Origin: Streptomyces sp. NBC_01754
Lineage (GTDB): Bacteria > Actinomycetota > Actinomycetes > Streptomycetales > Streptomycetaceae
Assembly (NCBI RefSeq): GCF_035918015.1
Contig: NZ_CP109132.1
Location: 5,766,001-5,830,000 of the forward strand
Reading direction: 5' to 3'
Length of the DNA stretch: 64,000 bases
Both the position numbers and the translations under genes were made by a program. Below, piece after piece: positions 24,127-33,645 of the stretch (positions are counted from its first letter, which is position 1; every line of letters starts with the position of its first letter). The notes beneath the pieces were generated by a model, which was not told the origin of the DNA, ran no database searches, and saw only the letters and a list, made by a program, of their open reading frames with translations.

Positions 24127-25410
24127 GTGGCACCGACAGACGAGACCGCCCAGACCCCGCCGCCCACCGCACCGCCCGTCCCGCCGACCGAGCCACCCGG
24201 GCCGGCCGGGACCGGGCGCATGCCGGGGTGGCTGCCGCGCGCGATGGTCCTGGCCCTGGCGCTCTACGGATGCCTCCAACTGGGCAGCTGGGCGTTCCAC
24301 CAGCTCATCGGCTTGCTGACGAACATCGTCATCGCCTTCTTCCTGGCCCTCGCGGTCGAGCCCGCGGTCGGCCGCATGGCGGACCGGGGGATGCGCCGGG
24401 GGCTCGCCACCTTCCTGGTGTTCCTGGCCGTGCTGATCGCCGGGATCGGCTTCGTCGTGCTGCTCGGCTCGATGCTCGCCGGACAGATCGCCAACATGAT
24501 CGAGGACTTCCCCAAGTACCTCGACTCGGTGATCAACTGGCTCAACCAGACCTTCGGCACCGAGCTGTCCCGGGTCGGGGTCCAGGACAGCCTGCTGCAC
24601 TCCGACTGGCTTCAGAAGTACGTCCAGAACAGCGCCACCGGGGTGCTCGACGTCTCCACCACGGTGCTCGGCGGACTCTTCCGGCTGCTGACGATCTTCC
24701 TGTTCTCGTTCTACTTCGCCGCGGACGGCCCCCGCCTGCGACGCGCGCTGTGCTCCGTGCTGCCGCCCGCCCGGCAGGCCGAGGTGCTGCGGGCCTGGGA
24801 GATCGCGGTCGACAAGACCGGCGGCTACCTCTACTCACGCGGCCTGATGGCCCTGGTCTCCGGTGTCGCGCACTACGTCCTGCTGGTGTTCCTCGACGTG
24901 CCCTACGCACCCGCCCTCGCCGTCTGGGTGGGCCTGGTCTCCCAGTTCATCCCCACCATCGGCACGTATCTGGCCGGTGCGCTGCCCATGCTGATCGCCT
25001 TCACCGTCGATCCCTGGTACGCGGTGTGGGTGCTCGCCTTCGTCGTGATCTACCAGCAGTTCGAGAACTACGTCCTCCAGCCGAAGCTCACCTCCAGGAC
25101 GGTGGACATCCACCCCGCTGTGGCCTTCGGCTCGGTCATCGCCGGAACGGCGCTGATGGGTGCCGTGGGTGCGCTGGTCGCCATTCCGGCGGTGGCGACC
25201 CTCCAGGCCTTCCTGGGCGCGTACGTGAAGCGCTACGACGTCACGGACGACCCGAGGGTGGCCGGCGGGCGCCGCTGGCGCCGTGGCGCGCCGGTGCTGT
25301 CGCGGGTCCACCGCGCGATGACGCGGAGGGGGACGGACGGCGACGGCGGCGACGGCACCGGCGACGACGGTGCCGTCACCGCCGGTGCGACCGGGGGAGG
25401 GCGCCGGTGA
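24127..25410 (+). CDS. AI-2E/PerM-family membrane transporter
   Basis: A 427-residue membrane protein with about eight hydrophobic segments and the PerM hallmarks ([50 protein letters not shown]). The N-terminus is a proline-rich cytoplasmic tail, and the C-terminus is glycine/aspartate-rich. Family members move AI-2-like signals, ions or other solutes; the substrate is not predictable. It begins at GTG (GTGGCACCG). Directly upstream of recA, but separated from it by about 250 bp including the recA promoter. Confidence 0.85.
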   Translation: MAPTDETAQTPPPTAPPVPPTEPPGPAGTGRMPGWLPRAMVLALALYGCLQLGSWAFHQLIGLLTNIVIAFFLALAVEPAVGRMADRGMRRGLATFLVFLAVLIAGIGFVVLLGSMLAGQIANMIEDFPKYLDSVINWLNQTFGTELSRVGVQDSLLHSDWLQKYVQNSATGVLDVSTTVLGGLFRLLTIFLFSFYFAADGPRLRRALCSVLPPARQAEVLRAWEIAVDKTGGYLYSRGLMALVSGVAHYVLLVFLDVPYAPALAVWVGLVSQFIPTIGTYLAGALPMLIAFTVDPWYAVWVLAFVVIYQQFENYVLQPKLTSRTVDIHPAVAFGSVIAGTALMGAVGALVAIPAVATLQAFLGAYVKRYDVTDDPRVAGGRRWRRGAPVLSRVHRAMTRRGTDGDGGDGTGDDGAVTAGATGGGRR

Positions 25411-25499
25411 GCCGTGGCGGAAGACGGCGCACCGGCTGCCGACGAGGCGGTCTTTGAAGCAGGGCTCGTGCACAGGCGAACGGGCGGTGCGGGGCGCGC

Positions 25500-25530
25500 T
25501 TGACACCAAAATCGAACATCCATTCATATG
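25500..25530 (+). promoter_or_regulatory. recA promoter with SOS (LexA) box
   Basis: A -35 TTGACA (25500-25505) is followed by GAACATCCATTC (25514-25525), the LexA box I recall for Streptomyces recA, lying between -35 and -10. A -10 candidate TTCATA or CATATG ends at about 25530. Occupancy by LexA would block transcription, and DNA damage would release it. Confidence 0.85.
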
Positions 25531-25666
25531 GAGTGTCGGCCGGTGTTTCCCGGTCCCCGGCCCGTGGAGTTGTCCACAGGCCGGGAGACGCCGAGGCCCG
25601 TTGTCAGTGGCAGGGGTTAGCGTCATTGACGTGAAGCGATCGACACAAGCAAATCGGGTGGAACCC

Positions 25667-26797
25667 ATGGCAGGAAACGACCGCGAGAAGGCGCTGGACG
25701 CCGCTCTCGCACAGATTGAGCGCCAATTCGGCAAGGGCGCGGTGATGCGCCTCGGCGAGCGGCCGAACGAGCCGATCGAGGTGATCCCCACGGGGTCGAC
25801 CGCGCTCGACGTCGCGCTCGGCGTCGGCGGCCTGCCGCGCGGCCGCGTGGTGGAGGTGTACGGACCGGAGTCGTCCGGTAAGACGACGCTGACGCTGCAC
25901 GCCGTGGCGAACGCCCAGAAGCTCGGGGGGTCCGTGGCGTTCATCGACGCGGAGCACGCTCTGGACCCGGAGTACGCGAAGAAGCTCGGCGTCGACATCG
26001 ACAACCTCATCCTGTCGCAGCCGGACAACGGGGAGCAGGCGCTGGAGATCGTGGACATGCTGGTCCGCTCCGGTGCGCTGGACCTGATCGTCATCGACTC
26101 CGTCGCGGCCCTGGTGCCCCGTGCGGAGATCGAAGGCGAGATGGGCGACTCGCACGTGGGCCTGCAGGCCCGTCTCATGAGCCAGGCGCTCCGTAAGATC
26201 ACCAGTGCGCTCAACCAGTCCAAGACCACCGCGATCTTCATCAACCAGCTCCGCGAGAAGATCGGTGTGATGTTCGGCTCGCCGGAGACCACGACCGGTG
26301 GCCGGGCGCTGAAGTTCTACGCCTCCGTGCGTCTGGACATCCGGCGCATCGAGACGCTGAAGGACGGCACCGACGCCGTGGGTAACCGCACCCGCGTCAA
26401 GGTCGTCAAGAACAAGGTCGCGCCGCCGTTCAAGCAGGCCGAGTTCGACATCCTCTACGGCCAGGGCATCAGCCGCGAGGGCGGACTGATCGACATGGGC
26501 GTGGAGCACGGCTTCGTCCGCAAGGCCGGTGCCTGGTACACCTACGAGGGCGACCAGCTGGGCCAGGGCAAGGAGAACGCCCGCAACTTCCTCAAGGACA
26601 ATCCGGACCTCGCCAACGAGATCGAGAAGAAGATCCTGGAGAAGCTCGGCATCGGTGTCCGGCCGGAGGACCTGGCGGCGGAACCCGCGGCCGATGCGGC
26701 GGTGACAGCCGGGGCCTCGGCGGACCCGGCGGCCAAATCGGTGCCCGCTCCCGCGACCAAGGCCAAGCCGGCCAAGGCCGCGGCGGCCAAGAGCTAG
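25667..26797 (+). CDS. recA: RecA recombinase
   Basis: The 376-residue protein has the full RecA set: Walker [10 protein letters not shown], Walker B-type LIVIDS ([16 protein letters not shown] loop L1), L2 around [20 protein letters not shown], and the C-terminal domain. The C-terminus is an alanine/proline/lysine-rich tail typical of actinomycete RecA. It catalyses DNA strand exchange and activates LexA cleavage. [14 protein letters not shown] at an ATG was chosen; the upstream frame has no RBS and is shadow. recX starts 3 bp after the stop, so they form an operon under the SOS promoter. Confidence 0.98.
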   Translation: MAGNDREKALDAALAQIERQFGKGAVMRLGERPNEPIEVIPTGSTALDVALGVGGLPRGRVVEVYGPESSGKTTLTLHAVANAQKLGGSVAFIDAEHALDPEYAKKLGVDIDNLILSQPDNGEQALEIVDMLVRSGALDLIVIDSVAALVPRAEIEGEMGDSHVGLQARLMSQALRKITSALNQSKTTAIFINQLREKIGVMFGSPETTTGGRALKFYASVRLDIRRIETLKDGTDAVGNRTRVKVVKNKVAPPFKQAEFDILYGQGISREGGLIDMGVEHGFVRKAGAWYTYEGDQLGQGKENARNFLKDNPDLANEIEKKILEKLGIGVRPEDLAAEPAADAAVTAGASADPAAKSVPAPATKAKPAKAAAAKS

Positions 26798-26800
26798 GCC

Positions 26801-27487
26801 GTGGCGCGTCGCACGGAGTGGCCCGGCACCGACGCGGGTGCCGGCCATGAGTCCGCCGCGGGTTCTGCCGAAGGTGCCTCCGGGCCCGGTGCGGGGGCCG
26901 GGTTCGGCCAAGGGGCGGGGCGCAGGTCCCGTTCCCGTGCAGGAGACAGTGGTTCCCCCCTCTCGTCGAGGGCCGGGAAGGGGGAACCGCTGGATCCGGC
27001 CGAGCAGGCGCGGAACATCTGCCTGAGGTTGCTGACCGGGACCCCACGTACGCGGAAACAGCTCGCGGACGCCTTGCGTAAGCGGGAGATCCCGGACGAG
27101 ACGGCCGAGGAGGTGCTGTCGCGGTTCGAGGACGTCGGGCTGATCGACGACGCCGCGTTCGCGGATGCCTGGGTCGAGTCCCGGCACCGCGGCAGAGGGC
27201 TGGCCAGGCGCGCCCTCGTGCGGGAGTTGCACACCAAGGGGGTGGACCCGGAACTGATCGACGAGGCGGTCGGGCAGCTCGACTCCGAGCAGGAGGAGGA
27301 GACGGCCAGGGCACTCGTGGCCCGCAAACTGCGTTCCACCCGCGGCCTGGACCGCGACAAGCGCCTGCGCCGGCTGGCGGGGATGCTCGCGCGGAAGGGA
27401 TACGGAGAAGGGATGGCCCTGCGCGTGGTGCGTCAGGCGATCGAAGCGGAGGGGGAGGACACGGAAGGGCTGGACGAGCCCTTCTGA
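26801..27487 (+). CDS. recX: RecX regulatory protein
   Basis: A 228-residue RecX. The N-terminal 65 residues are low-complexity (glycine/serine/alanine) as in other streptomycetes. The helical RecX repeats follow: CLRLLTGTPRTRKQLADALR, EVLSRFEDVGLIDDAAFADA, RKLRSTRGLDRDKRLRRLAG. RecX binds RecA filaments and limits or modulates their activity. GTG start 3 bp after recA; co-transcription is clear. Confidence 0.95.
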   Translation: MARRTEWPGTDAGAGHESAAGSAEGASGPGAGAGFGQGAGRRSRSRAGDSGSPLSSRAGKGEPLDPAEQARNICLRLLTGTPRTRKQLADALRKREIPDETAEEVLSRFEDVGLIDDAAFADAWVESRHRGRGLARRALVRELHTKGVDPELIDEAVGQLDSEQEEETARALVARKLRSTRGLDRDKRLRRLAGMLARKGYGEGMALRVVRQAIEAEGEDTEGLDEPF

Positions 27488-27696
27488 ATGAGCTTTTACG
27501 CGCGTGGGCGTTTCTATGTGATCGTTTTCTTGTGGGTTCTTCTCCGCGGTTCGTACGGCTCTCCGTGTGAGCGGGGCGCGGATGTGCCGGTGCCGGTTCT
27601 TCTGCCGGTCCGGTGGCGCACGTACGGGGAAACCGACAGGGCGCCCGTCCGGTTGTCCGGTACCGGTGGCGGACGCCTCGTCGGGGAGGTGCGGGG

Positions 27697-28449
27697 TCAG
27701 TGCCCCGCGCGTGACGCCCGGCGGATCGTGGCGTCGAGCAGGGCCAGGGCGTCCGACTCCGTACGCCCGGGCTGACGGTTCCAGGGGCCGATCAGGTCGG
27801 ACCAGCCCTGGGACCGGAGTTCGGTGATCAGCCAGGCACCGGCCCGGTCCACGGTCTCGAGCGAGCCGTATCCCAGCCGGTGCGCCGTGAGCATGGCCCC
27901 GCACAGGCAGCGCGCGCCCCGGGCGTCGCGCAGCCGGTACGGAGTGTTCTGCCAGCCCCACTCGGTCAGGATCCGCCGTGCGTGACCGAGGTGGACGGAG
28001 GGCCGCACATCGGGCTGTCCGATCCGCCGCCATGTGTGGAGACGGTCCGGCAGCATCGCAGCCAGCCGGCCGGGCAGCGGGCGCTCACGCGGTGCCGGCG
28101 TGGGCAGTGTCCGCAGCGACTCCTCCACGAGGCTCCCGACGGACACCGACAGCAGCCCACGCCAGTCGGCAGCCGGTCCCGCCGGCTCAGCCCCCCGCGC
28201 CGGTCCCGTCTGCTCTGTCGGCCTGGTCTGTCCCGTCTGTCCGGGGGTGTGCTCCGGCGGTACCAGCACCGGGAGGACGGGTGTCGGCAGAACGGGTTCC
28301 GGGAGGACGGGGCGTGGGGAGGGGTCCGGGAGTACCGGCTCGGCAGCGGTGTCCTGCCAGCCTGTGACGATCTGCCGCCACGCGTCCGTGTCATGCAGTC
28401 GGGAGGCCTGGGCGTCGAGCTGGTCGGGAGTGAGGGGAACGGTTTCCAT
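27697..28449 (-). CDS. Hypothetical protein with C-terminal DUF6197-like domain
   Basis: A 250-residue protein. The N-terminal 110 residues are proline/threonine-rich and probably disordered, with repeated 'PVLPEPVLPTPVLP' runs. The C-terminal 130 residues form a conserved Streptomyces domain (LTEWGWQNTPYRLRD, then GARCLCGAML) that I recall in DUF6197-type proteins. Two starts (METVP or MYGDVV seven codons upstream) are possible. It is convergent with recX across a 209-bp gap. Confidence 0.65.
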   Translation of the reverse strand: METVPLTPDQLDAQASRLHDTDAWRQIVTGWQDTAAEPVLPDPSPRPVLPEPVLPTPVLPVLVPPEHTPGQTGQTRPTEQTGPARGAEPAGPAADWRGLLSVSVGSLVEESLRTLPTPAPRERPLPGRLAAMLPDRLHTWRRIGQPDVRPSVHLGHARRILTEWGWQNTPYRLRDARGARCLCGAMLTAHRLGYGSLETVDRAGAWLITELRSQGWSDLIGPWNRQPGRTESDALALLDATIRRASRAGH

Positions 28450-28629
28450 CGGCACGACATCTCCGTACATTTCGGCTCATTGCTGAGCCGAATGTCCGTC
28501 GCGCGACGCATTCGCTCCACCGGGGAGCGGCGTTCGGGTGGGTCAGGGCGTCTCGGTGTCGGACCCGGCGCGGGGCCGTGCCGGTCGGTCAGGCCGGGTG
28601 CGGCGCCGCGCAGGGGCGTCATGCGGGCG

Positions 28630-29067
28630 TCACGCGCGCGTGGGAGAGCCCGGAGCGGTGACCGGAAGGCCGGCCGCCCGCCAGGCCTGGAAGCCGCCGA
28701 TCAGATCGGTGGCCCGGTGCAGACCCAGCTGCCGCAGGGACGCGACCGCGAGACTCGACGCGTAGCCCTCGTCGCAGATCACCACGATCCGCAGGCCGTG
28801 GCTCACCGCCTCGGGGAGGCGATGGCTGCCCCGGGGATCGAGACGCCACTCCAGCTCGTTGCGTTCGACGACGCACGCCCCCGGGATGTGGCCGTCCCGC
28901 GCGCGGAGGGCCGCGTAACGGATGTCCACCAGCAGGGCGCCCTCGGCCGCGGCGGCCGCGGCCTGCGGCGGGGTGATCCGTCGGTAGCCGGCCCGGACCC
29001 GTTCCAGAAGTTCGTCGATTCCCGACGGCTCCGGGCGGCCCCCGACGTCCCCGTGTTCCGCGCTCAC
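28630..29067 (-). CDS. Rhodanese-like sulfurtransferase
   Basis: A 145-residue single-domain rhodanese with the active-site loop VVICDEGYAS, whose Cys carries the persulfide. It has the N-terminal EGALLVDIRYAAL strand and the C-terminal LIGGFQAWRAAGLPV motif. The start GTG was selected because it overlaps the cysteine dioxygenase stop by 4 bp (GTGA), giving a two-gene sulfur operon. It probably moves sulfane sulfur released by cysteine catabolism. Confidence 0.88.
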   Translation of the reverse strand: MSAEHGDVGGRPEPSGIDELLERVRAGYRRITPPQAAAAAAEGALLVDIRYAALRARDGHIPGACVVERNELEWRLDPRGSHRLPEAVSHGLRIVVICDEGYASSLAVASLRQLGLHRATDLIGGFQAWRAAGLPVTAPGSPTRA

Positions 29068-29657
29068 CGCCAGTCCTCCGGATGCTCGGTCTGCTCCAGG
29101 CGAAGCACCGCGCCCGTTCGGCTGTACCGGCGGATCCGTGGCAGCGGCGGGTGGTAGGCGTGCACGGACACGGCGTGCTCGTGTGCGGACTCGTTCAGCA
29201 CCTCGTGCACGTGGTGCCGGCCGAACGCTCGGCCCTGACCAGGCGTCAACTGGCGTGTCCGGTCGATTCCTTCGTCCAGTTCCAGGGACTTCCAGCCGTC
29301 CGCGGGCAGCCGGGCGGCCAGTGAGTGCTCCCGCAGGGTGCCCGCCGCGACGGTGAAGGCCCCCGTGGACTCGGCGTGGTCGTGCCAGCCGGTGCCCGTA
29401 CCGGGCGGCCAGCCGATCAGCCATGCCTCGCCGCCTTCGGGGCCTGCCAGCCGGAGCCAGGTGCGGCCCTCGGGATCGAGCGGGAGGGAGGCGATGAGTG
29501 CGGCGTCGCCGGCGATCCGGCGGGCGAAGGCGAGCAGGTCCGCGACGGTCGGCCCCGAAGAGCCGGTTCGGGACGTGGGCGGGGCTGCGGGCGTGGAAGC
29601 GGCGGCAGACGTGAGCGGGGTGGCGGGCGTGGGCGTGGGAGGAGAGGGCACAGACAC
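29064..29657 (-). CDS. Cysteine dioxygenase type I
   Basis: Cupin-type cysteine dioxygenase (cysteine + O2 to cysteine sulfinate). Iron ligands are visible as His-x-His in GTGWHDHAESTGAFTV and the later His in HHVHEVLN, followed by AVSVHAYHPPL. The first 50 residues are low-complexity. The exact start is uncertain: GTG-TCT-GTG at 29657 with an AGGACGG ribosome site is favoured, but GTG at 29693 is possible. It lies behind a cysteine-rich leader peptide and overlaps the rhodanese gene. Confidence 0.88.
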   Translation of the reverse strand: MSVPSPPTPTPATPLTSAAASTPAAPPTSRTGSSGPTVADLLAFARRIAGDAALIASLPLDPEGRTWLRLAGPEGGEAWLIGWPPGTGTGWHDHAESTGAFTVAAGTLREHSLAARLPADGWKSLELDEGIDRTRQLTPGQGRAFGRHHVHEVLNESAHEHAVSVHAYHPPLPRIRRYSRTGAVLRLEQTEHPEDWR

Positions 29658-29731
29658 AGGGACCGTCCTGGAGAGTTCGCGTGTGAGGCGCACACCGTGC
29701 GGAAGGCAGCACCGGGCGCGGGGAAGGCGAT

Positions 29732-29818
29732 TCAGCAGGACGGGCGACACACACAGCCCGCATAGCGGACGAGGTCCATATGGACCCTCCGCCACAGGCG
29801 CACATCGGTGTCGGTCAT
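29732..29818 (-). CDS. Cysteine-rich leader peptide (attenuation ORF)
   Basis: A 28-residue ORF, MTDTDVRLWRRVHMDLVRYA followed by GCVCRPSC, is the actinobacterial 'DLVRxAGCxCRxSC' leader-peptide type. Three of its last seven residues are cysteine. It lies in the right direction before the cysteine dioxygenase gene, separated by about 75 bp with a small GTGTG/CACAC hairpin. Ribosome stalling on Cys codons when cysteinyl-tRNA is low would fit expression control of a cysteine-degrading enzyme. Confidence 0.7.
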   Translation of the reverse strand: MTDTDVRLWRRVHMDLVRYAGCVCRPSC

Positions 29819-29850
29819 GATCAGGAGTACACCATGTGCGCCTGTGCCGG

Positions 29851-31605
29851 TCAATCGACGTCCGCGGTCCGGTCGGACCCCCTGGACCGCCGGGAGCGGC
29901 CGGGTGCCCGGCCCGTCCCCCGGGGCCCCGGCCGGTCGTCGGCGGTGGTCCCGTCCCCGTCCCCGCCCCTGCCGCTGTCCCGGTGCCTGTGTGCCTTCCC
30001 CTCGCCGTCCGTGCCCCCCCTGCCGCACTCCGTGCCGGGGGCACCGCCTCGGGTCGCGTCGGCCGCGGCGAGGAGTTCCGCCGGCCGGACTCCGTCGAAC
30101 GCCGCCACCAGGTACCCGTCCGGCCTCACCAGGAGCACGGTGTGGGCCGTCGCCCCCGGATAGCTCTCGGACACCAGGAGTTCCGCCTTCACGGGCAGCG
30201 CGTCCACGGCCTCCACGAGCCGGGGCATGACGCCGGCCGTCAGCCAGTGCCGCCGGTCCCACACCCCGGTGCCGGGCGCGACCAGCACCACCAGCAGGTG
30301 CCCCCGCCCCAGCCGGTCGCGCAGCCGCACCGACGTCCCGTCCGGTGCCGTCACCCCTACATCGGTGACCGGCGCGCCGGGGGGCGTATCCACCGGAGTG
30401 TGCGCCCCGGCGCGTTGAGGCGAAAGGGGAGAGCGCGCGTACGAGGGAGGCGCACCCAGCGGACCGCAGCCCAGGTGACCGTCGGCCAGTAACGTGTCGT
30501 GCCCGCGCGCGCTTCCCGGTACGAGCGTCCGCAGGCCCGCCCCGCCCCGCAGTATCGGCAGCGACTGGTCGGCGGCGCGCAGACGGGAGGCGACCGCGGC
30601 CCGCCGCTCGGCCTGGTAGCTGTCGAGGAGCAGCTCGGAGGCGTCCTGGTGCCAGGCCTGCGCCAGCTTCCAGGCCAGGTTCTCGGCGTCCCGCAGGCCC
30701 TCGTCCAGGCCCTGGGTGCCGAGTGCCCCCAGGAGGTGGGCGGCGTCCCCGGCCAGGAAGGCACGCCCGGAACGCCATCGCCGGGCCAGCCGGTGGTGGA
30801 GCGTGTACACGCCCGTGTCGAGCAGTTCGTAGGGCGGGGTCTCGCCGCACCAGCCCGCCAGGGTGTCGCGGATCCGGGTGATCAGGGCGTCGGGGGTGAC
30901 GAGTTCGCCGCGCGGCGGAAGGAGCCAGTCGAGCCGCCAGACCCCCTCGGGCAGAGGGCGTGCCGTGACCTCGGAGCCTCCTGTGCGCCAGGGGGGAGAA
31001 CGGTGCAGCACGGCCTCACCCGGCCAGGGCAGTTCGGCCCGGAGCGCGGCGACGGCGTGCCGCTCCACCGCCGTACGGCCGGGGAACCGGATGTCCAGCA
31101 GCTTGCGCACCGTGGACCGTGCGCCGTCGCAGCCCACCAGGTGGCTTCCGCGCCACCAGGTGGCTCCGGGGGACCTGGTGTGCGCGGTGACTCCGTGCGG
31201 ATCCTGTTCCAAGGTGTCGAGCCGGCTGAAGGGCACCAGACGGACCAGCTCGTGGGCCCCGGCCGCGGACCGCAGACCTCGCGTCAGGGCGTGCTGGGGC
31301 ACGTGGACGGGTGACGGCAGCGGGACGGTGCCGTCCTCGCCGCCCAGCGGAACGGCGCGTACCAGCTGCTTGCGTCGGACCGACCGCCAGCCGGACCAGC
31401 GCAGTCCCTCCTCGTGCAGCGACGCGCAGCCGAGCCGCAGCACCAGGTCCGCGGTGTCCTCGCGCAGGACGACGGTGCGGGCGGGACGCGGTTCCTCCTT
31501 GCCGGGGCCCTCGTCGAGCACGACGGAGGGGACGCCCTGATCCGCGAGGGCGAGCGACAGCGCCAGGCCCACCGGACCGGCGCCGACGACGATCACCGGG
31601 TCCAC
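29851..31605 (-). CDS. PHBH-type FAD-dependent aromatic monooxygenase
   Basis: The 584-residue protein has an N-terminal FAD-binding GxGxxG (VVGAGPVGLALSLAL), the central DG motif (HLVGCDGARSTVRKLL) and the GDAAHLL motif (FLAGDAAHLLGALGTQGLDE). The C-terminal thioredoxin-like region (RGHLLVVLVAPGTG) is typical of class A phenol hydroxylases, and the last 80 residues are low-complexity. The GTG start follows a GAGGAG site. I infer hydroxylation of an aromatic substrate; identity unknown. The gene stands alone between the cysteine operon and the glutamate transporter. Confidence 0.8.
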   Translation of the reverse strand: MDPVIVVGAGPVGLALSLALADQGVPSVVLDEGPGKEEPRPARTVVLREDTADLVLRLGCASLHEEGLRWSGWRSVRRKQLVRAVPLGGEDGTVPLPSPVHVPQHALTRGLRSAAGAHELVRLVPFSRLDTLEQDPHGVTAHTRSPGATWWRGSHLVGCDGARSTVRKLLDIRFPGRTAVERHAVAALRAELPWPGEAVLHRSPPWRTGGSEVTARPLPEGVWRLDWLLPPRGELVTPDALITRIRDTLAGWCGETPPYELLDTGVYTLHHRLARRWRSGRAFLAGDAAHLLGALGTQGLDEGLRDAENLAWKLAQAWHQDASELLLDSYQAERRAAVASRLRAADQSLPILRGGAGLRTLVPGSARGHDTLLADGHLGCGPLGAPPSYARSPLSPQRAGAHTPVDTPPGAPVTDVGVTAPDGTSVRLRDRLGRGHLLVVLVAPGTGVWDRRHWLTAGVMPRLVEAVDALPVKAELLVSESYPGATAHTVLLVRPDGYLVAAFDGVRPAELLAAADATRGGAPGTECGRGGTDGEGKAHRHRDSGRGGDGDGTTADDRPGPRGTGRAPGRSRRSRGSDRTADVD

Positions 31606-31877
31606 GGCGAGGCTCCTCGGTGCGGCGCGGTGGGCAGCGAGGTGGAGGCCGGCGAAGGTGCGGAGGTGGATGCTCGGGGCGCGATCACAGAACGTATGCA
31701 ACTCACTGCCGGTGCTTGCGTCAAGTGACAGCTGTGTCCCGGCGCGGGTGAGGGTGCCCCGGGGCGCACGCCGGCGCCGTCACGGGCCCCGTACCAGGAC
31801 CGGAGGGCGTACGCCGTCCCTCCTCGCCATGCGCCCGGGGTGCGCCACGGCGCGTTCTCCCGGCGGAGAGGAGGAAC

Positions 31878-31918
31878 GCCGGGACGGGCCCCCGGCGAAC
31901 CGGTGGGCCCGTCCCGGC
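31878..31918. terminator. Terminator of the gluABCD operon
   Basis: A 14-bp perfect stem GCCGGGACGGGCCC (31878-31891) pairs with 31905-31918 across a 13-nt loop. It is 66 bp beyond the gluD stop. The remaining gap towards 31606 shows nothing else clear. Confidence 0.75.
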
Positions 31919-31983
31919 GGGCGTCGGGCGAGGACGGTACCGCACTCAGGTCCGACCGCCCGCACGTCGTCCGCGCGCGGCTC

Positions 31984-32859
31984 CTACCGGTCGCCCGGGG
32001 CGTCGATGACGTCCGCCATCTCGGCGGGCGGGGTCGCGTCGGCCATCACGATGCCCGTCTTGGCGCGGCGGCCGCGCTTCTCGATCCAGGTGGCGAGCGC
32101 CGACAGCAGCAGGCACATCGCGACGTAGACGACGCCGACGACGACGATCGTCGAGACGTACGGGTACTGGCCGTTGACGAGGGTGTTGGAGGCGATCAGA
32201 CGGGCGGTGTTCAGCAGCTCCGGGTACAGGATGATGTAGCCGAGCGAGGTGTCCTTGAGGGTCACCACGAGCTGGCTGATGATCGTCGGCAGCATCGCCC
32301 GGACAGCCTGGGGGATCAGCACGCCGACCATCACCTGGGTCTTGCTCATCCCCAGGGCGTACGCCGCCTCGCTCTGCCCCTTGGGCACCGAGTTGATGCC
32401 GGCCCGCAGCACCTCGGCCTGGACGCAGCCGTTGTAGACCGAGAGGCCCGCGGCCAGCGCCCACATCGAGTAGTCGGTCAGGAAGCCGACCCAGATGGCG
32501 TAGATCGTGATCAGCAGCGGGATGGACCGGAACAGCTCGATGAACGCGGTCGCCAGCCAGCGGACCGGCCTGTGGTCGGAGAGCCGGCCGATGGCGAGCA
32601 CCACGCCGAGCAGCAGGGAACCGACCACGGCCAGGCCGAACACCTTGAGTGTGGCGAGCACGCCGTCGGCGATGTTCTGCCGGATGCCGGAGTAGTTGAA
32701 GATGTCCCACATCTCGGGGGCGAGATGCCCCTTGTCCGCCAGCCGCATCACACCGACGACGAGCAGGGCGACGATCGCGAGGGACCCGACGACCGCGTAG
32801 ACGCGGTTGCGGACGACGGCCTTGGGGCCCGGGGCGTCGTAGAGAACGCTGGCACTCAT
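31984..32859 (-). CDS. gluD: Glutamate ABC transporter permease
   Basis: This 291-residue polytopic permease has about five to six membrane segments and the EAA loop (EVLRAGINSVPKGQSEAAYA, then LGMSKTQVMVGVLIPQAVRAML) that contacts the ATPase. It belongs to the His/Glu/Gln-type ECF of polar amino-acid ABC transporters. Its 5' ATG overlaps the gluC stop by 4 bp. Located last in the gluABCD order. Confidence 0.9.
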   Translation of the reverse strand: MSASVLYDAPGPKAVVRNRVYAVVGSLAIVALLVVGVMRLADKGHLAPEMWDIFNYSGIRQNIADGVLATLKVFGLAVVGSLLLGVVLAIGRLSDHRPVRWLATAFIELFRSIPLLITIYAIWVGFLTDYSMWALAAGLSVYNGCVQAEVLRAGINSVPKGQSEAAYALGMSKTQVMVGVLIPQAVRAMLPTIISQLVVTLKDTSLGYIILYPELLNTARLIASNTLVNGQYPYVSTIVVVGVVYVAMCLLLSALATWIEKRGRRAKTGIVMADATPPAEMADVIDAPGDR

Positions 32860-33503
32860 CGGGCGACCTCCATACGGCGCTCGAGCAGCCGGAACAGACC
32901 GCTGATGGCAAAGGTGACGACCAGGTAGCCGAGGGCCACCCAGACGAAGACGGGGACGATGTCGAAGCCCCTGTCACTCATCAGCTTCTGCCAGCCGAAG
33001 AGTTCGGTGACACTGAAGGCGCCGGCGATCGCGGAGTTCTTCGTGAGCGCGATGAAGATGCTGCTCAGCGGCGGGATGACGGTCCTGGTCGCCTGCGGGA
33101 GGATCACCATCCGCAGGGTCTGCGAGAACGTCATACCGATGGACCGCGCGGCCTCGGCCTGTCCCAGTGGGACGGTGTTGATGCCCGAACGGACGGCCTC
33201 GCACACGAAGGAGGAGGTGTAGAGGCCGAGCGCGAGCGAGCCGAGCAGGAAGGGGCTCATGCCCGGGAACAGGATCTCCGGTACGACGAAGAAGAAGATC
33301 AGGAAGAGCAGGGTCAGCGGGGTGTTGCGCAGCAGGGTCACCCAGGTGGTGCCGAAGACTCGCAGCGGCGGTACGGGTGAGACCCGGAAGCCGGCGATGA
33401 GGACACCCAGGACCAGGGCGATGACCGAGCTGACGACGGTGATCGACACAGTTCCTATGAAGCCGTCGCGGAACTCTGGGAAGTTGTCGAGCAATACGTT
33501 CAT
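32856..33503 (-). CDS. gluC: Glutamate ABC transporter permease
   Basis: A 215-residue permease, shorter than its partner, with the coupling loop EAVRSGINTVPLGQAEAARS, then IGMTFSQTLRMVILPQATRT. Two non-identical permeases form the channel of this type of transporter. Overlap ATGA with gluD shows coupled translation. It follows gluB after 142 bp containing a hairpin. Confidence 0.9.
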   Translation of the reverse strand: MNVLLDNFPEFRDGFIGTVSITVVSSVIALVLGVLIAGFRVSPVPPLRVFGTTWVTLLRNTPLTLLFLIFFFVVPEILFPGMSPFLLGSLALGLYTSSFVCEAVRSGINTVPLGQAEAARSIGMTFSQTLRMVILPQATRTVIPPLSSIFIALTKNSAIAGAFSVTELFGWQKLMSDRGFDIVPVFVWVALGYLVVTFAISGLFRLLERRMEVAR

Positions 33504-33596
33504 GAGGTCTCCGCGTCGGCGGTCAGCGGCATCAGGGCAGGGGAAGGGGCGCCCCGCACGCCCGCCGTGCTCAGTGACGGCGGCGTACGGGACGCC

Positions 33597-33621
33597 TCAC
33601 CGGCACGCGGGGTGCCGGTGA
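33597..33621. terminator. Intercistronic hairpin between gluB and gluC
   Basis: TCACCGGCAC (33597-33606) pairs with GTGCCGGTGA (33612-33621) across a 5-nt loop. Located between the binding-protein gene and the permeases, it can lower downstream expression by termination or mRNA stabilisation, in accord with the usual excess of binding protein. Confidence 0.55.
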
Positions 33622-33645
33622 CGGGTCGTCGGTGACGAGGCCGGG

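Noticed and set aside
27488..27775. Possible 95-residue protein after recX
   Set aside because: Overlaps the conserved convergent gene, has no motif, and its C-terminal half is shadow-like.
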